DNA from: RGIG8244 sp045592785
Lineage (GTDB): Bacteria; Verrucomicrobiota; Lentisphaeria; Victivallales; UBA1829
NCBI GenBank assembly: GCA_045592785.1
Contig: JAZNVL010000055.1
Coordinates: forward strand, 10,770-74,769
Length of the DNA: 64,000 nt
Reading direction: 5' to 3'
Positions 48,887-58,346 of the stretch are shown one piece after another (position 1 is the first letter of the stretch; the number at the start of each line of letters is the position of its first letter). A model generated the notes under the pieces. The model was not told where the DNA came from and searched no databases. It worked only from the letters and a program-made list of their open reading frames with translations. The position numbers and the translations under genes were made by a program.

Positions 48887-49297
48887 ATGAAATTGCGGAA
48901 GATGATATTATTATGTATCACGGCATGTTGCGCCGCACTGTTGCTGTCGGCATGTTCTTCGCTGATCCGGCAGGACAACAAGCAGTCGGGTCCGGTACAA
49001 CCCACTCTCTCCGAAGAGGATATCATGAAAATGTCCCCGGAGGAACTCAAACAATATCATGCAAAAAAAGCCCAGGAACGGGAACGTCAGTGGGAAATGC
49101 AGGAGCGCAAACAGGATCCCCGGGCAAAATCACTGGTGGAGAGTTTCAGTACGGGCCGTCCCAGTCAGGAAAAACGGAAACGGCTGGGCGATGTTTCCCG
49201 TCAGTTGGAACCGGATCAGCAGCCCAGTGTATTTCCGTGGCGTGCGCCCAGTGAACAGCGGCGGAGCGAAACATTATTGCGTGACAGAACTTATTGA
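48887..49297 (+). CDS. Small lipoprotein of unknown function
   Basis: About 136 residues. The leader MKLRKMILLCITACCAALLLSAC ends in a lipobox (LSAC), so a lipid-anchored location is expected. The mature part is a charged, Gln/Arg/Glu-rich helix (SPEELKQYHAKKAQERERQWE) with a Ser/Arg-rich tail. AAAGGA lies 8 nt before the ATG. It starts 20 bases after the phosphatase gene and probably shares its transcript. No family recognised. Confidence 0.75.
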   Translation: MKLRKMILLCITACCAALLLSACSSLIRQDNKQSGPVQPTLSEEDIMKMSPEELKQYHAKKAQERERQWEMQERKQDPRAKSLVESFSTGRPSQEKRKRLGDVSRQLEPDQQPSVFPWRAPSEQRRSETLLRDRTY

Positions 49298-49323
49298 GAT
49301 ACCACAAGAAAGGAATACAGATC

Positions 49324-50307
49324 ATGAAGTACATCGTAACAGGAGCCGCCGGGTTGATCGGCAGTGCGATCATCAGCGAACTCAATAAAGAAGGCGAAAC
49401 GGATATTCTGGCAGTGGACCATCTGGGAAATACCTCGGAAAAATGGAAAAATCTCCGTGCCCTGCAATTCACCGATTACATGGAAAGAGATGATTTCTAC
49501 GCCATGATCGCGGAACCCGGTGCCATTACGGAAGAAACAAAAGGCATCATTCACATGGGAGCCTGTTCCTCAACCACGGAAACGGATGCAACGTATCTCA
49601 TCCATAACAACTATGAATGTACCAAGCAGTTGGCAGCGTTGGCGACCGAAAAGAATATCCGGTTCATTTACGCTTCCAGTGCAGCAACTTATGGCGATGG
49701 CGAATGTGGTTACAAAGACGATGAATCCCAGATCGAACAGCTCCGTCCCCTCAACATGTACGGCTATTCCAAGCAGATGTTCGACCTGTGGGCAAAGAAA
49801 AATGAAATGCTCAAACATATTGCAGGTGTGAAGTTTACAAACGTTTATGGCCCCAACGAACGCCATAAGGGAAATATGCGGAGCATGGTCATCCGGGCAT
49901 TTGAACAGATCCGGGATACCGGAACGGTCAAGTTGTTCAAGTCCTGTCGGAGTGATTATGCCGACGGCGAACAGAAACGGGATTTCCTTTATGTGAAGGA
50001 TGCTGCTCGGATGGTACTCTTCCTTTTGCGCCGAAATGACTTGAACGGACTTTACAACATTGGCAGCGGGAAGGCGGAAACCTGGAACGAACTGGTGAAA
50101 GCGGTGTTCGCTGCCATGGATAAACCCGTGCAGATCGAATATGTGGATATGCCGGAACATCTGAAAGCAAAATATCAGTATTACACCTGCGCGGATATGA
50201 CCAAGCTCCGTGCCGCCGGATTCGATGAACCGGTACGCTCGCTGCAGGAAGCTGTGGCAGATGATGTGATCCATTATCTTATTCCGGATAAATACCTTGG
50301 TGATTAA
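49324..50307 (+). CDS. hldD: ADP-L-glycero-D-manno-heptose 6-epimerase
   Basis: About 327 residues of an extended short-chain dehydrogenase. The Rossmann motif is MKYIVTGAAGLIGSAI; ASSAATYG and YGYSKQMFDLW (catalytic Tyr/Lys, near 140) complete the active site; FTNVYGPNERHKGNMRSM and QKRDFLYVKDAA are characteristic of HldD rather than of UDP-galactose epimerases. It makes the heptose used in lipopolysaccharide inner core, so this organism probably has heptose-containing LPS. AAGGA lies 9 nt before the ATG. Confidence 0.93.
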   Translation: MKYIVTGAAGLIGSAIISELNKEGETDILAVDHLGNTSEKWKNLRALQFTDYMERDDFYAMIAEPGAITEETKGIIHMGACSSTTETDATYLIHNNYECTKQLAALATEKNIRFIYASSAATYGDGECGYKDDESQIEQLRPLNMYGYSKQMFDLWAKKNEMLKHIAGVKFTNVYGPNERHKGNMRSMVIRAFEQIRDTGTVKLFKSCRSDYADGEQKRDFLYVKDAARMVLFLLRRNDLNGLYNIGSGKAETWNELVKAVFAAMDKPVQIEYVDMPEHLKAKYQYYTCADMTKLRAAGFDEPVRSLQEAVADDVIHYLIPDKYLGD

Positions 50308-50419
50308 CGTAAAGAAATCCGCGAACAACACGGAACAAGTGTAAGATTAAACGGGTCTCCGGTGTATATATTATATGGATTAAGAAAATAACAAACGCAT
50401 CGTAGATGGAGACACCATT

Positions 50420-51982
50420 ATGAAACACACGGACAGGACACAGGGGGATTACCTGACTGTCGCATATATCCGGCAGAATGGTTCTATTTGTGCCTGCATC
50501 CCCACGACTCCTTTTCAGAAGGTGTATTATTCCCTGCTGATGATCCCGCTTGTCCTGCTCCTGATGTACCGTTGGGATTACTTCCTGTTTGCAGTCAGTG
50601 TGTACCTGATGCTTATTTATGCACTGGCGGCTTTCCTCCGGTTCACATCGGCTGTCCGCTCCCTGGGGAAACACGCGGAATACCGTGTCACCCCCGAAGA
50701 ACTCTCCGCTGTTCCCGATTCCGATCTGCCCGTTTATACCGTCCTGGTCCCGCTGTATCACGAAGAAGCGGTGGCAAGCAAGATCCTGAAACGTCTGGGC
50801 GCATTGGATTATCCCAAAGACAAGCTGGATGTCAAACTTCTTCTGGAAGCCGACGATGATGAAACACGGTCCGCGCTCGCCCGGGAAGTGATCCCGGAAT
50901 GGTGTTCTGTGGTCACAGTGCCGGACGGGTCGCCGCGGACCAAACCCCGTGCCTGCAATTATGGTCTGGAAGCGGCGAAGGGGGAATTTCTGGTGATCTA
51001 TGATGCCGAGGATGCGCCGGAATCCGATCAATTGCGGAAAGCATTGGCTGTATTCCGTCAGGACCGCACCGGGAAACTGATCTGTGTGCAGGCGAAACTG
51101 AACTTTTATAACGCAAAGCAGAATCTGCTGACCCGTCTTTTCACCATTGAATACAGTACAAACTTCGACATGCAGCTGCCCGGTCTGGTCAAATATGATC
51201 TCCCACTTCCTCTGGGCGGAACATCCAATCATTTCCGGGTGAAAGAATTGCGCGAACTTGCCGGATGGGATCCCTTCAACGTGACCGAAGACTGTGACCT
51301 GGGTATCCGCATCTACGAACACGGGTACCGGACTGCTGTGGTGGAATCCACCACCTGGGAAGAAGCCAATCCGCATTTGGGCAACTGGATCCGTCAGAGA
51401 TCCCGTTGGGTCAAAGGTTTTCTGCAATCACACCTGGTTCATTACCGGAATCCCTTCGGCACGATCCGCCGTCTTGGACTCTGGGGGTTCTTCGGGTGCT
51501 ATTCCTTTGTGGGGGCATCTGTCCTGATGATGATGATGAACCTGGTGTTCTGGCCGTTGATCCTGCTGTATATTTTTCTGCTGGGTGATGCCTTGATCGC
51601 CGGGGAACCGTTGATGTCCATTCTGGTCGGACCCCGGACTGCGGAAACGCTTTACTCTGGCTTCCATATCGGAGCCTGGCACATTACAGCGTGGCCGTTG
51701 TTATACAGCGGACCGCTGGAAGACCCGGTCCTTTCCCGTCTTTCGCAAATCTTTTTTGTGATGAGTCTGGCATTATTCCTGATGAATTTTCTGTTGATCC
51801 TGGTACATGCTGCGGCATGTTGGAAACGGAAATTTTACGATTTGATCCCCTGGGCTTTTCTGATGCCGTTCTATTGGGTTCTGATCTCCATCGGTGCCTG
51901 GAAAGGTGTCCTGCAATTTCTTTACAAACCGTTCCATTGGGAAAAAACGAGACATGGGCTTGATACGCCCGAACCGCAATAA
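50420..51982 (+). CDS. Membrane glycosyltransferase, family 2, processive type
   Basis: A 520-residue protein with two N-terminal membrane helices (about 35-75), a GT2 catalytic domain and four to five C-terminal membrane helices. The catalytic motifs are VPLYHEE, LEADDDET, YDAEDAPE (DxD-like), VTEDCDLGIRI (base) and RQRSRWVKGF (QxxRW). This is the architecture of cellulose-synthase-like and N4-adsorption-B-like enzymes that polymerise or export glycans. Located after hldD, it fits envelope polysaccharide synthesis. GGAG lies 8 nt before the ATG. Confidence 0.9.
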   Translation: MKHTDRTQGDYLTVAYIRQNGSICACIPTTPFQKVYYSLLMIPLVLLLMYRWDYFLFAVSVYLMLIYALAAFLRFTSAVRSLGKHAEYRVTPEELSAVPDSDLPVYTVLVPLYHEEAVASKILKRLGALDYPKDKLDVKLLLEADDDETRSALAREVIPEWCSVVTVPDGSPRTKPRACNYGLEAAKGEFLVIYDAEDAPESDQLRKALAVFRQDRTGKLICVQAKLNFYNAKQNLLTRLFTIEYSTNFDMQLPGLVKYDLPLPLGGTSNHFRVKELRELAGWDPFNVTEDCDLGIRIYEHGYRTAVVESTTWEEANPHLGNWIRQRSRWVKGFLQSHLVHYRNPFGTIRRLGLWGFFGCYSFVGASVLMMMMNLVFWPLILLYIFLLGDALIAGEPLMSILVGPRTAETLYSGFHIGAWHITAWPLLYSGPLEDPVLSRLSQIFFVMSLALFLMNFLLILVHAAACWKRKFYDLIPWAFLMPFYWVLISIGAWKGVLQFLYKPFHWEKTRHGLDTPEPQ

Positions 51983-51996
51983 AGGAGACATTTGCC

Positions 51997-52680
51997 ATGA
52001 AGAAACATTTCACACTGATCGAACTGCTCGTTGTTATCGCCATCATCGCATTGCTTGCGGGCATGCTGCTGCCTGCTCTGGGTGCAGTCAAGAGCAGTGG
52101 AAAAAAGACACAATGTATCAACAATCTCAAACAGATGCACCTGGCAGTCACCAGTTACAGAGACAGCTGGAAAGAGAAATACCCTTCCTGGCTTTCCAAT
52201 CTTTACCTCAACGAATGCAGGGATGAAAAAGTTTTCCTGTGTCCTTCCGACAAAAAAGAAGGTGTACGCTCCGCTAACCGGAAAGAGGGTTTGGATAATT
52301 ACACAGAGATGTCCACCACGTTTGATGCGCCCGGCACTGCCACTGCGGTCGGGTTTTCTGAACCGACGGAAGACGTGTCTCATGTGAGTTATGTTTACGA
52401 GTTCTGCGGCGGATTATGGCCCTCCGGCTGGGCATCCGATTCCTATGAGGACGTGCAGATCAATGCGCAGGCAGGTGTTTCCTGGCAAGCCATGAAAGTC
52501 GCGCTTCTCAAATACTGCAAACAGATGAAAATCAATCTGGATTCCCGTCTGCCCATGATCCGGTGCGGATGGCACGCCAAGGGAAAAGGCGAAGATAAAC
52601 TTGGTCCGTTTTACAATGTTTCCAGTACAGGGAACGTATACGGCAGCAAATCCGAATGGCAGAAAGGTGTAGACATTTGA
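51997..52680 (+). CDS. Prepilin-type (Lentisphaerota/Planctomycetota style) pseudopilin-like protein
   Basis: A 227-residue protein with a model type III signal, MKKHFTLIELLVVIAIIALL, then GMLLPALGAVKSSGKKTQCINNLKQM, the motif found in large paralogous families of pseudopilin-like proteins in Lentisphaerota and Planctomycetota. The body has an external domain rich in Trp/Tyr with several Cys that may pair. Such proteins are thought to use the T2SS or a related machine; their role is not well known. The next gene, a secreted glycosidase, begins inside its stop codon, so the two are coupled. Confidence 0.9.
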   Translation: MKKHFTLIELLVVIAIIALLAGMLLPALGAVKSSGKKTQCINNLKQMHLAVTSYRDSWKEKYPSWLSNLYLNECRDEKVFLCPSDKKEGVRSANRKEGLDNYTEMSTTFDAPGTATAVGFSEPTEDVSHVSYVYEFCGGLWPSGWASDSYEDVQINAQAGVSWQAMKVALLKYCKQMKINLDSRLPMIRCGWHAKGKGEDKLGPFYNVSSTGNVYGSKSEWQKGVDI

Positions 52681-55220
52681 AGTTTCTGCTTGTCCTTGCT
52701 TTTCTTCCGGCAGCACTGCTCTTTTCCGCCGAAAAAACAGAAAAGATGTTTTATAACGCAGTCGCTGCCAACGGCTTGGAAACCGCCCTTGAGCAGGAGG
52801 AGGACGGCATCGTTTCCGCACCTCTGGCGTTCCCCGGCGGATGCCGTGTCTACCGGACGAGGGACCGTCAGTATTTCCGGGCGGATCCCGCCCAGTTCAA
52901 TGCCCGTTATCTGACATTTGAAGCGGAATTACAGGGTGCGTTCCGGCAGCCCGTGAAGGCATGGATCTATGTCAAAAACAAAGATGGTCTGTGGTATCAG
53001 ACGGAACAGGAATACAAGTTGTATCCGGGGGAACCGGCGATCCTGCAGGTACGCATTGACAGACGGGGAGCCATGTTGCCTTCCGGACACGGCAAGATCT
53101 GGTGCGGCGAAGAAGCCGCATGTATGTTTGAGGCGGGTGTCTCTCTTTACAGTGAGGAGAAAGTCTCGGGCAAACTGATTTTGCGTGGTCCCGTTCTGGA
53201 AGGTGAACGGGAGAAACCGCCACTGGAGATCCTGTACTGGGATTTGCCGGAGAAAGCGGAAAAACACCGTATGTTCGAATCCCGGTTCGCTCTGTCGAGA
53301 GATTATTTCAACCCCTTTGATCCGGAGGAGATCCGGGTGGATTATGAACTGGATATACCGCCGGAATGGTCCAACCGGCAGCTCACAGCAAAGTTTTTCC
53401 CGTTCCATGAAGCACTCCCCGTCTCAAACCGGTGGAAGCGGACCACACAGCCGCCGGGTCCCGTTATATTCCCTGCGTTTTACACTGTCGATTTCCGCCG
53501 GTCACGACATTTCACGGAAGAACTCCTGACCCCGGAAGGACACAGTAACTGGGCATTCCGCATGACGCCCCGTAAACCGGGCCCGGTCAGAGTACGTTTG
53601 CGTGTGACAGACCGCAGCAGCGGGAAGGAGGAAGTACTTGTCAGTCCGTGGCGTACGATCGAGGTGATCGACTCCGACCTGCCGGGCTTTGTCCGTGTAC
53701 GCAAAAACAATCCCCGTTATTTTGAATTTTCCAACGGTGAATTTTTCTTCCCTGTCAGTTTGAACATCCATACCAACATTGACCGGCGCAGTGAACGTCA
53801 GTTCAAATGGGGACTGCTGCCCGATTCCGGGACCTATGATTACGATGAATATTTCCGGGAATGTGGGAAAAACGGGATCACACTGCTGGAAATCTGGATG
53901 GCATCCTGGACCTGCGCCCTGGAATGGGACAGCGCACGGAAAGGGTATTACGGCGTAGGACGTTACAATATGGAAAACGCCTGGCGTCTGGATCACCTGT
54001 TCCGGCTTGCGGAACAGAATGGAGTATACATCAACCTGGTCCTTGCGCCCCACGGCGAACTTTCTTATTCAAACGACCAGGAATGGGACGACAATCCGTT
54101 CAACAAAAACGCCTGGTATGCAAAAGCAAACGGGGCGTTCCTCGCCACGCCGGACGAATTCTGGTCTCACCCGGACGTTTACCGTTATACTTACAACCGC
54201 AACCGTTATATCGCCGCCCGCTGGGGAGCCAGTCCCCACCTGTTTGCCTATGAATTCTGGAGCGAAGTCAATCTGGTCAATGCGGGTGACAGACACCGGA
54301 GAAGCGGTTTTCTGATGTTGTGGCACAATCTGGCTGCCGATGCGACCCGGGAAAACGATTACGGACAGCATTTGATGTCGACTCACACATGCAGTGATGC
54401 CGCGACCACGCATTACTGGCGTGATGTTTGTATTGAACCGGAACGTTTTACGCATATCGTAAGTGACGCATACCGCAGTCCCTCGATTTCCTTTTTCGAT
54501 CAACTGCTGTTTCACGAACACTTGTTGAACCCGTTCGAAAAACCGGCGCAAGTGACTGAATTCGGGGGAACCTCCATGGGGTCCAATTCCTCGCTGATCA
54601 TGGGCGACATCCACAGCGGACTCTGGGCGTCCTTCTTTGCACAGCAGAGTGCTTCTCCCGCTCTCTGGTGGCATGACGTGATCCATTTCAACAATTACTA
54701 CAACCATTACAAAGCATTTTCGGAATTTCTCAAAGGGGAAGATCCGGGGAAAGAACCCGTATTCAAACGGACACAAACGATTTCCGCACTTCTCCCGGAA
54801 AAGATCCTGAATTCGCCCGAAGCACAGAAAGATCCCGGTTTCCTGCGGGGAAAAATCCCCCCGTTCCACCATCAGCTCCTTGCCGGACCGCTCCCGGGCG
54901 GCAATCCCGCGGAAAGCACCCGCGCCATGTTATACACTGCCGACAAGGAACGTGCCCTGGGCTGGGTATTCCGTCCCCGGGTACTCCACAATTACCCGCT
55001 TGACGAAACGAAAAAGTCTCTTTCATACGGTGCTTTGGTCTATCTGGATCTTCCGATGAAGCCCGGGGATTACATTCTGGACTGGCACAGTACGCTCACC
55101 GGGAAAAGTATTCTCAAACAGGAAGTGCAACTGGATGGATTCCCCCGGTATTTCCCCGTGCCCCGGTTTTTCATTGATATCGCGTTCAAACTTTACCCGG
55201 CAAAAGGAGCTGACAAATGA
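52677..55220 (+). CDS. Secreted clan GH-A-like glycoside hydrolase
   Basis: About 847 residues. The TTG at 52677 (AAAGGTG 7 nt upstream) yields a signal peptide (MKFLLVLAFLPAALLFSAEK). An N-terminal beta-sandwich region of about 320 residues precedes a TIM-barrel-like domain with FFPVSLNIHTN, EYFRECGKNGITLLEIWMA, the acid/base candidate in YEFWSEVNL (Glu near 529) and the nucleophile candidate in VTEFGGTSMG (Glu near 627). This Glu pair fits clan GH-A. A C-terminal beta domain follows. Substrate unknown. The start overlaps the pseudopilin stop and the stop overlaps the next gene. Confidence 0.83.
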   Translation: MKFLLVLAFLPAALLFSAEKTEKMFYNAVAANGLETALEQEEDGIVSAPLAFPGGCRVYRTRDRQYFRADPAQFNARYLTFEAELQGAFRQPVKAWIYVKNKDGLWYQTEQEYKLYPGEPAILQVRIDRRGAMLPSGHGKIWCGEEAACMFEAGVSLYSEEKVSGKLILRGPVLEGEREKPPLEILYWDLPEKAEKHRMFESRFALSRDYFNPFDPEEIRVDYELDIPPEWSNRQLTAKFFPFHEALPVSNRWKRTTQPPGPVIFPAFYTVDFRRSRHFTEELLTPEGHSNWAFRMTPRKPGPVRVRLRVTDRSSGKEEVLVSPWRTIEVIDSDLPGFVRVRKNNPRYFEFSNGEFFFPVSLNIHTNIDRRSERQFKWGLLPDSGTYDYDEYFRECGKNGITLLEIWMASWTCALEWDSARKGYYGVGRYNMENAWRLDHLFRLAEQNGVYINLVLAPHGELSYSNDQEWDDNPFNKNAWYAKANGAFLATPDEFWSHPDVYRYTYNRNRYIAARWGASPHLFAYEFWSEVNLVNAGDRHRRSGFLMLWHNLAADATRENDYGQHLMSTHTCSDAATTHYWRDVCIEPERFTHIVSDAYRSPSISFFDQLLFHEHLLNPFEKPAQVTEFGGTSMGSNSSLIMGDIHSGLWASFFAQQSASPALWWHDVIHFNNYYNHYKAFSEFLKGEDPGKEPVFKRTQTISALLPEKILNSPEAQKDPGFLRGKIPPFHHQLLAGPLPGGNPAESTRAMLYTADKERALGWVFRPRVLHNYPLDETKKSLSYGALVYLDLPMKPGDYILDWHSTLTGKSILKQEVQLDGFPRYFPVPRFFIDIAFKLYPAKGADK

Positions 55221-57676
55221 AACTCTTCCGTATTCTGCTCCTGTTGTGTCTCCCGCTTCTCCTTTCGGCAGAGGAAGATGCACGCTTCCTCTGGCATGAT
55301 CCGGAGGCATCCTGCCGCCTGAAATTCCGGCAGGCAAGCGCGGAAGAACCGGGCGTCATCGATGACCGGATGCTCTGTCTGCCCGTTTCGTTTGCCAACG
55401 GCGTCCGGGTATTCGACACCGACGGCAACACCATCCCGGTCCATGACTGGGAAAGCGGTGCGGTGCTGATCCCCGCCACATTACGGGAACAGACATTTTT
55501 CCTGTATTTCGGCTATCAGAAGAAACTGCCACGCAGTACATTCCCCGGCAAAAAGACAAACAAACGGCTGGCGATGTACCGTTCGCCTCATCAGCCGGCG
55601 TATAAGGTGGCGGAATGGCACAACGTGGAATGTAACGCACAGCGTAACAATCTGAAACGGCGGACTGGCGGTATCAAACCCTGTCCGCCCTGTGATCCGA
55701 AAAAGTGCAGAACGATCCTTCAGCTGGGAAGAACGTGCAAAAATGCGCTGCTTCCTTTCTGCGCCTGGAATGTAATCGCCCGGTATCACAGCGAAAAAAC
55801 TCTGCTCTGGGCAAAGGATCCCCTGCTCCGGTTCCGGATCACCTGCTGCCGCGGGTTACTGCTCCGTCCGGATTTTGCATTGCTCCCGGCGAAACACAAT
55901 ACCTGTTTTGAAGCCCGGCAGAAAACCTCGATCCGCCGTTACAGCGCAGAAAAGAGGAAAACAGAAAACGCGATCCGGAAAATCCTGGATACCGATCCCG
56001 CACAGGGATTGCAGGATCAACTTCTCCACATCGGGCAACAGGTTGTCCACGGGGAATGGGAATATGCACAACTTTCTCTCACCCGGCAGCCCACCGATAC
56101 CGGCGTACGCTCTCTCCTTTACTTCAAAGGTTCGCTTTATGTGCCGGAAACCGGATCATATACGTTCCGAGTCAGTTCCAATGCCACTCACCTGCTCTCC
56201 ATCGACGGCGAATGTATTATGCGCCGGTTCACCGAGGATCTTGACCGGAGCGGAGATATGCACACCGATACAGAGATCACTCTGGAAAAAGGACTCCATG
56301 ATTTCATTCTCGGATATCAGAAAAAACATATCGGAACCTGGATCGCAGCATCCTGGAAACAGCCCGGTAATCCCTTCTTCCAGGTATTGGCGGAAGAAAA
56401 TTTTGCGCCGGGACTCCCTGTCAAGCCGTTGGAGTTGGAAACCCAGTCGGGCATCCGGTACCCCATGGTGACTTTCAGCGATAAGATCGCGATTTTCACG
56501 GGGAAACGTGACCGGAAAACGGTACGGATCTACAACAATGCAGTTCCCGCCCAGGGAGATGTAAAATTCCGTTTCAACGGAAAAGATTATACCGAAGAGC
56601 AAAATGTATTCCTTACGGAAACCGACGTCTCCGGCATAGAGATCATCCCGGATAACCCGGAACTTACCCCAATGAAAATCCATGACCACAAACGCCGCAG
56701 CAAACGCCTGACCGTTCCGCTCTCTCTGCGCATCGGTCTGCACCTGCCCGATTTCATTTACGACGATGAAAGACTGAACGGAACTATGGAAATACGTTCC
56801 CGTCTTCCCTTTGAAGTGACGCCGTGTCTCTCTCTGACCCGGAACAGCAAAACGATGGATGAGTTTCTGCATATTCCCGCCCATCAGGATGAAAATATGG
56901 ATCGTTTCAGTCCGGACTTTCTACTGAAACGGGATTTTCCGCTGATTGCCCGTGGCGATGATAACGCCGGGGATTTCCGTTACGACTTGAAGATCGCGGA
57001 TTTCCCGGTGAGTTCCGTTACCTGTTCGTTCCGATTCCCCGGGGATCCGGCTCCATTCCTCTATCGCAACGGCAATTTCCTGGATGAAAACGGAGAACGG
57101 ATCGTAATGGTCCTGCACCGTCCGGAACTGCATGAACTGCGCACCTGGAGTCTGCCGAAAAATCTTTCCGCCGGGTTGAAGAAAACAAAGAAATTGTTCC
57201 TCGTCGGCGACTTCCCGGATGAGGTACGCGCGGCTCTTCTGGAAAAATGGGAACAGAATGGCGTGGAAGTGATATATGCGCCCGTTCTGAAAGATCACGA
57301 AAGCTCCGGCAGTCCACTTCCGGAATCTCTGTACCGGCTTTCCACAGCCATGCGGGAATCCGGAGCCGACACCGTTCTGCTCGTACCGCCCTCCATCGCG
57401 CGGGCGATGAACCACTCCATGCGTACGGAACTGCGCTGTCTGGCGTATCTTCTGGAACAGGCTCGCAACACAAAAAATATACGGCGTATACTGCTTTCCA
57501 CGCCCATGCCGGCTTCCGGAGAGCATGGGGAAAACGTACGAAAATATGAAGCGAATCTGCGTTCCCTGAAACGGGATTATGGTATATTCTGTCTGGAACT
57601 GGGCGCATTGCTGCGGGAAACAGAAAAAGAAGAATACGTCAATGCGATCCTCCGCCTCCTGACCGATGAAATTTAA
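55217..57676 (+). CDS. Secreted multi-domain protein with a PA14-like domain
   Basis: An 819-residue protein with a signal peptide (MKLFRILLLLCLPLLLSAEED). Residues about 20-100 look like a beta domain; about 275-380 look PA14-like (YFKGSLYVPETGSYTFRVSS, then HLLSIDGECI), a carbohydrate-binding fold. The C-terminal 200 residues have alternating alpha/beta character like an SGNH hydrolase, but GDS, GxND and DxxH motifs are not visible, so I expect it to be non-catalytic. A run of Cys near 150-190 may bind metal or form disulfides. It is translationally coupled to the glycosidase. Confidence 0.72.
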   Translation: MKLFRILLLLCLPLLLSAEEDARFLWHDPEASCRLKFRQASAEEPGVIDDRMLCLPVSFANGVRVFDTDGNTIPVHDWESGAVLIPATLREQTFFLYFGYQKKLPRSTFPGKKTNKRLAMYRSPHQPAYKVAEWHNVECNAQRNNLKRRTGGIKPCPPCDPKKCRTILQLGRTCKNALLPFCAWNVIARYHSEKTLLWAKDPLLRFRITCCRGLLLRPDFALLPAKHNTCFEARQKTSIRRYSAEKRKTENAIRKILDTDPAQGLQDQLLHIGQQVVHGEWEYAQLSLTRQPTDTGVRSLLYFKGSLYVPETGSYTFRVSSNATHLLSIDGECIMRRFTEDLDRSGDMHTDTEITLEKGLHDFILGYQKKHIGTWIAASWKQPGNPFFQVLAEENFAPGLPVKPLELETQSGIRYPMVTFSDKIAIFTGKRDRKTVRIYNNAVPAQGDVKFRFNGKDYTEEQNVFLTETDVSGIEIIPDNPELTPMKIHDHKRRSKRLTVPLSLRIGLHLPDFIYDDERLNGTMEIRSRLPFEVTPCLSLTRNSKTMDEFLHIPAHQDENMDRFSPDFLLKRDFPLIARGDDNAGDFRYDLKIADFPVSSVTCSFRFPGDPAPFLYRNGNFLDENGERIVMVLHRPELHELRTWSLPKNLSAGLKKTKKLFLVGDFPDEVRAALLEKWEQNGVEVIYAPVLKDHESSGSPLPESLYRLSTAMRESGADTVLLVPPSIARAMNHSMRTELRCLAYLLEQARNTKNIRRILLSTPMPASGEHGENVRKYEANLRSLKRDYGIFCLELGALLRETEKEEYVNAILRLLTDEI

Positions 57677-57691
57677 CAGAAAGGTATGACA

Positions 57692-58144
57692 ATGGGCTGT
57701 AAAGGTGATCTGGCACGCCAATATTTTCTTTCCGGGGCAAATTGTACACAGGCGGTATTCGCCGCGTTCCATCAGGAATGTGGACTGGATGAAAAAACGG
57801 CGTTCCGCATGGCATCCGGTTTCGGTGCCGGGGTCGCCAGACTCCGGGAAGTATGCGGCGCAGTATCCGGTATGGTCCTGGTCATGAATATGCTCGCCGG
57901 ACCCGATGACATTTCGGACAAAAAGGCGAAAGATGCCCATTACGCCCGGGTACGCAAACCACTGGAACGGTTCCGTTCGCTGAACGGCTCCATCGTGTGC
58001 CGTGTGCTTCTGGGCTTGGAGAAAGGGGAAAACGCTTCCGCTGTCTCCGAAGAACGCACAGCGGAGTATTACAAAAAACGTCCCTGTGCGGATCTGGTGG
58101 CAATGGCTGCCGATATTGTGGCGGAAGAACTGGAGCTTTCCTGA
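57692..58144 (+). CDS. C_GCAxxG_C_C family redox-type protein
   Basis: About 150 residues; the ATG at 57692 has AAAGG 7 nt upstream. The family signatures are present: NCTQAVFAAF, MASGFGAGVARLREVCGAVSGMVLVM, and later cysteines (SIVCRVLLG, KKRPCADLV). These small proteins often sit near redox and metal genes; a role in electron transfer or iron-sulfur chemistry is presumed, not shown. It follows the PA14-like gene by 15 bases. Confidence 0.87.
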   Translation: MGCKGDLARQYFLSGANCTQAVFAAFHQECGLDEKTAFRMASGFGAGVARLREVCGAVSGMVLVMNMLAGPDDISDKKAKDAHYARVRKPLERFRSLNGSIVCRVLLGLEKGENASAVSEERTAEYYKKRPCADLVAMAADIVAEELELS

Positions 58145-58162
58145 TTTTTTTGGTAATTTCAT

Positions 58163-58191
58163 TTGCATTTTCCACAATGCCGATGTATAGT
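58163..58191 (+). promoter_or_regulatory. Sigma70-type promoter for the TPP-riboswitch/THI4 transcript
   Basis: TTGCAT (58163-58168), a 17-base spacer and TATAGT (58186-58191). Transcription should begin about 58198, just ahead of the aptamer. Confidence 0.7.
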
Positions 58192-58205
58192 AATAACACA
58201 AACAA

Positions 58206-58292
58206 GTAACCGGGGTGCTGTGCGGATGAACCGTACGGCTGAGAATAAACCCGTTAAACCTGATACGGATAATACCGGCGCAGGGAAGTTGG
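58206..58292 (+). ncRNA. TPP (THI-box) riboswitch aptamer
   Basis: The conserved thiamine pyrophosphate aptamer blocks appear in order: GGGGTGC (58212-58218), CTGAGA (58239-58244), CCTGAT (58259-58264), CGGATAATACCGGCG and CAGGGA (58281-58286). Spacing and sequence match known TPP riboswitches. It precedes a thiazole synthase gene, as expected for thiamine feedback. Confidence 0.96.
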
Positions 58293-58312
58293 AGTTTGTT
58301 TTCGTCGTTTCC

Positions 58313-58344
58313 TGCTTTCCTGTTCCATAAACGAAAGGAAAGCA
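58313..58344 (+). promoter_or_regulatory. Shine-Dalgarno sequestering hairpin of the TPP riboswitch
   Basis: TGCTTTCCT (58313-58321) pairs perfectly with AGGAAAGCA (58336-58344), which holds the ribosome site of the THI4 gene. The aptamer's 3' strand CAGGGAAG (58281-58288) can instead pair with CTTTCCTG (58315-58322), freeing that site. This gives a translational OFF switch when TPP is bound. Confidence 0.75.
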
Positions 58345-58346
58345 AT

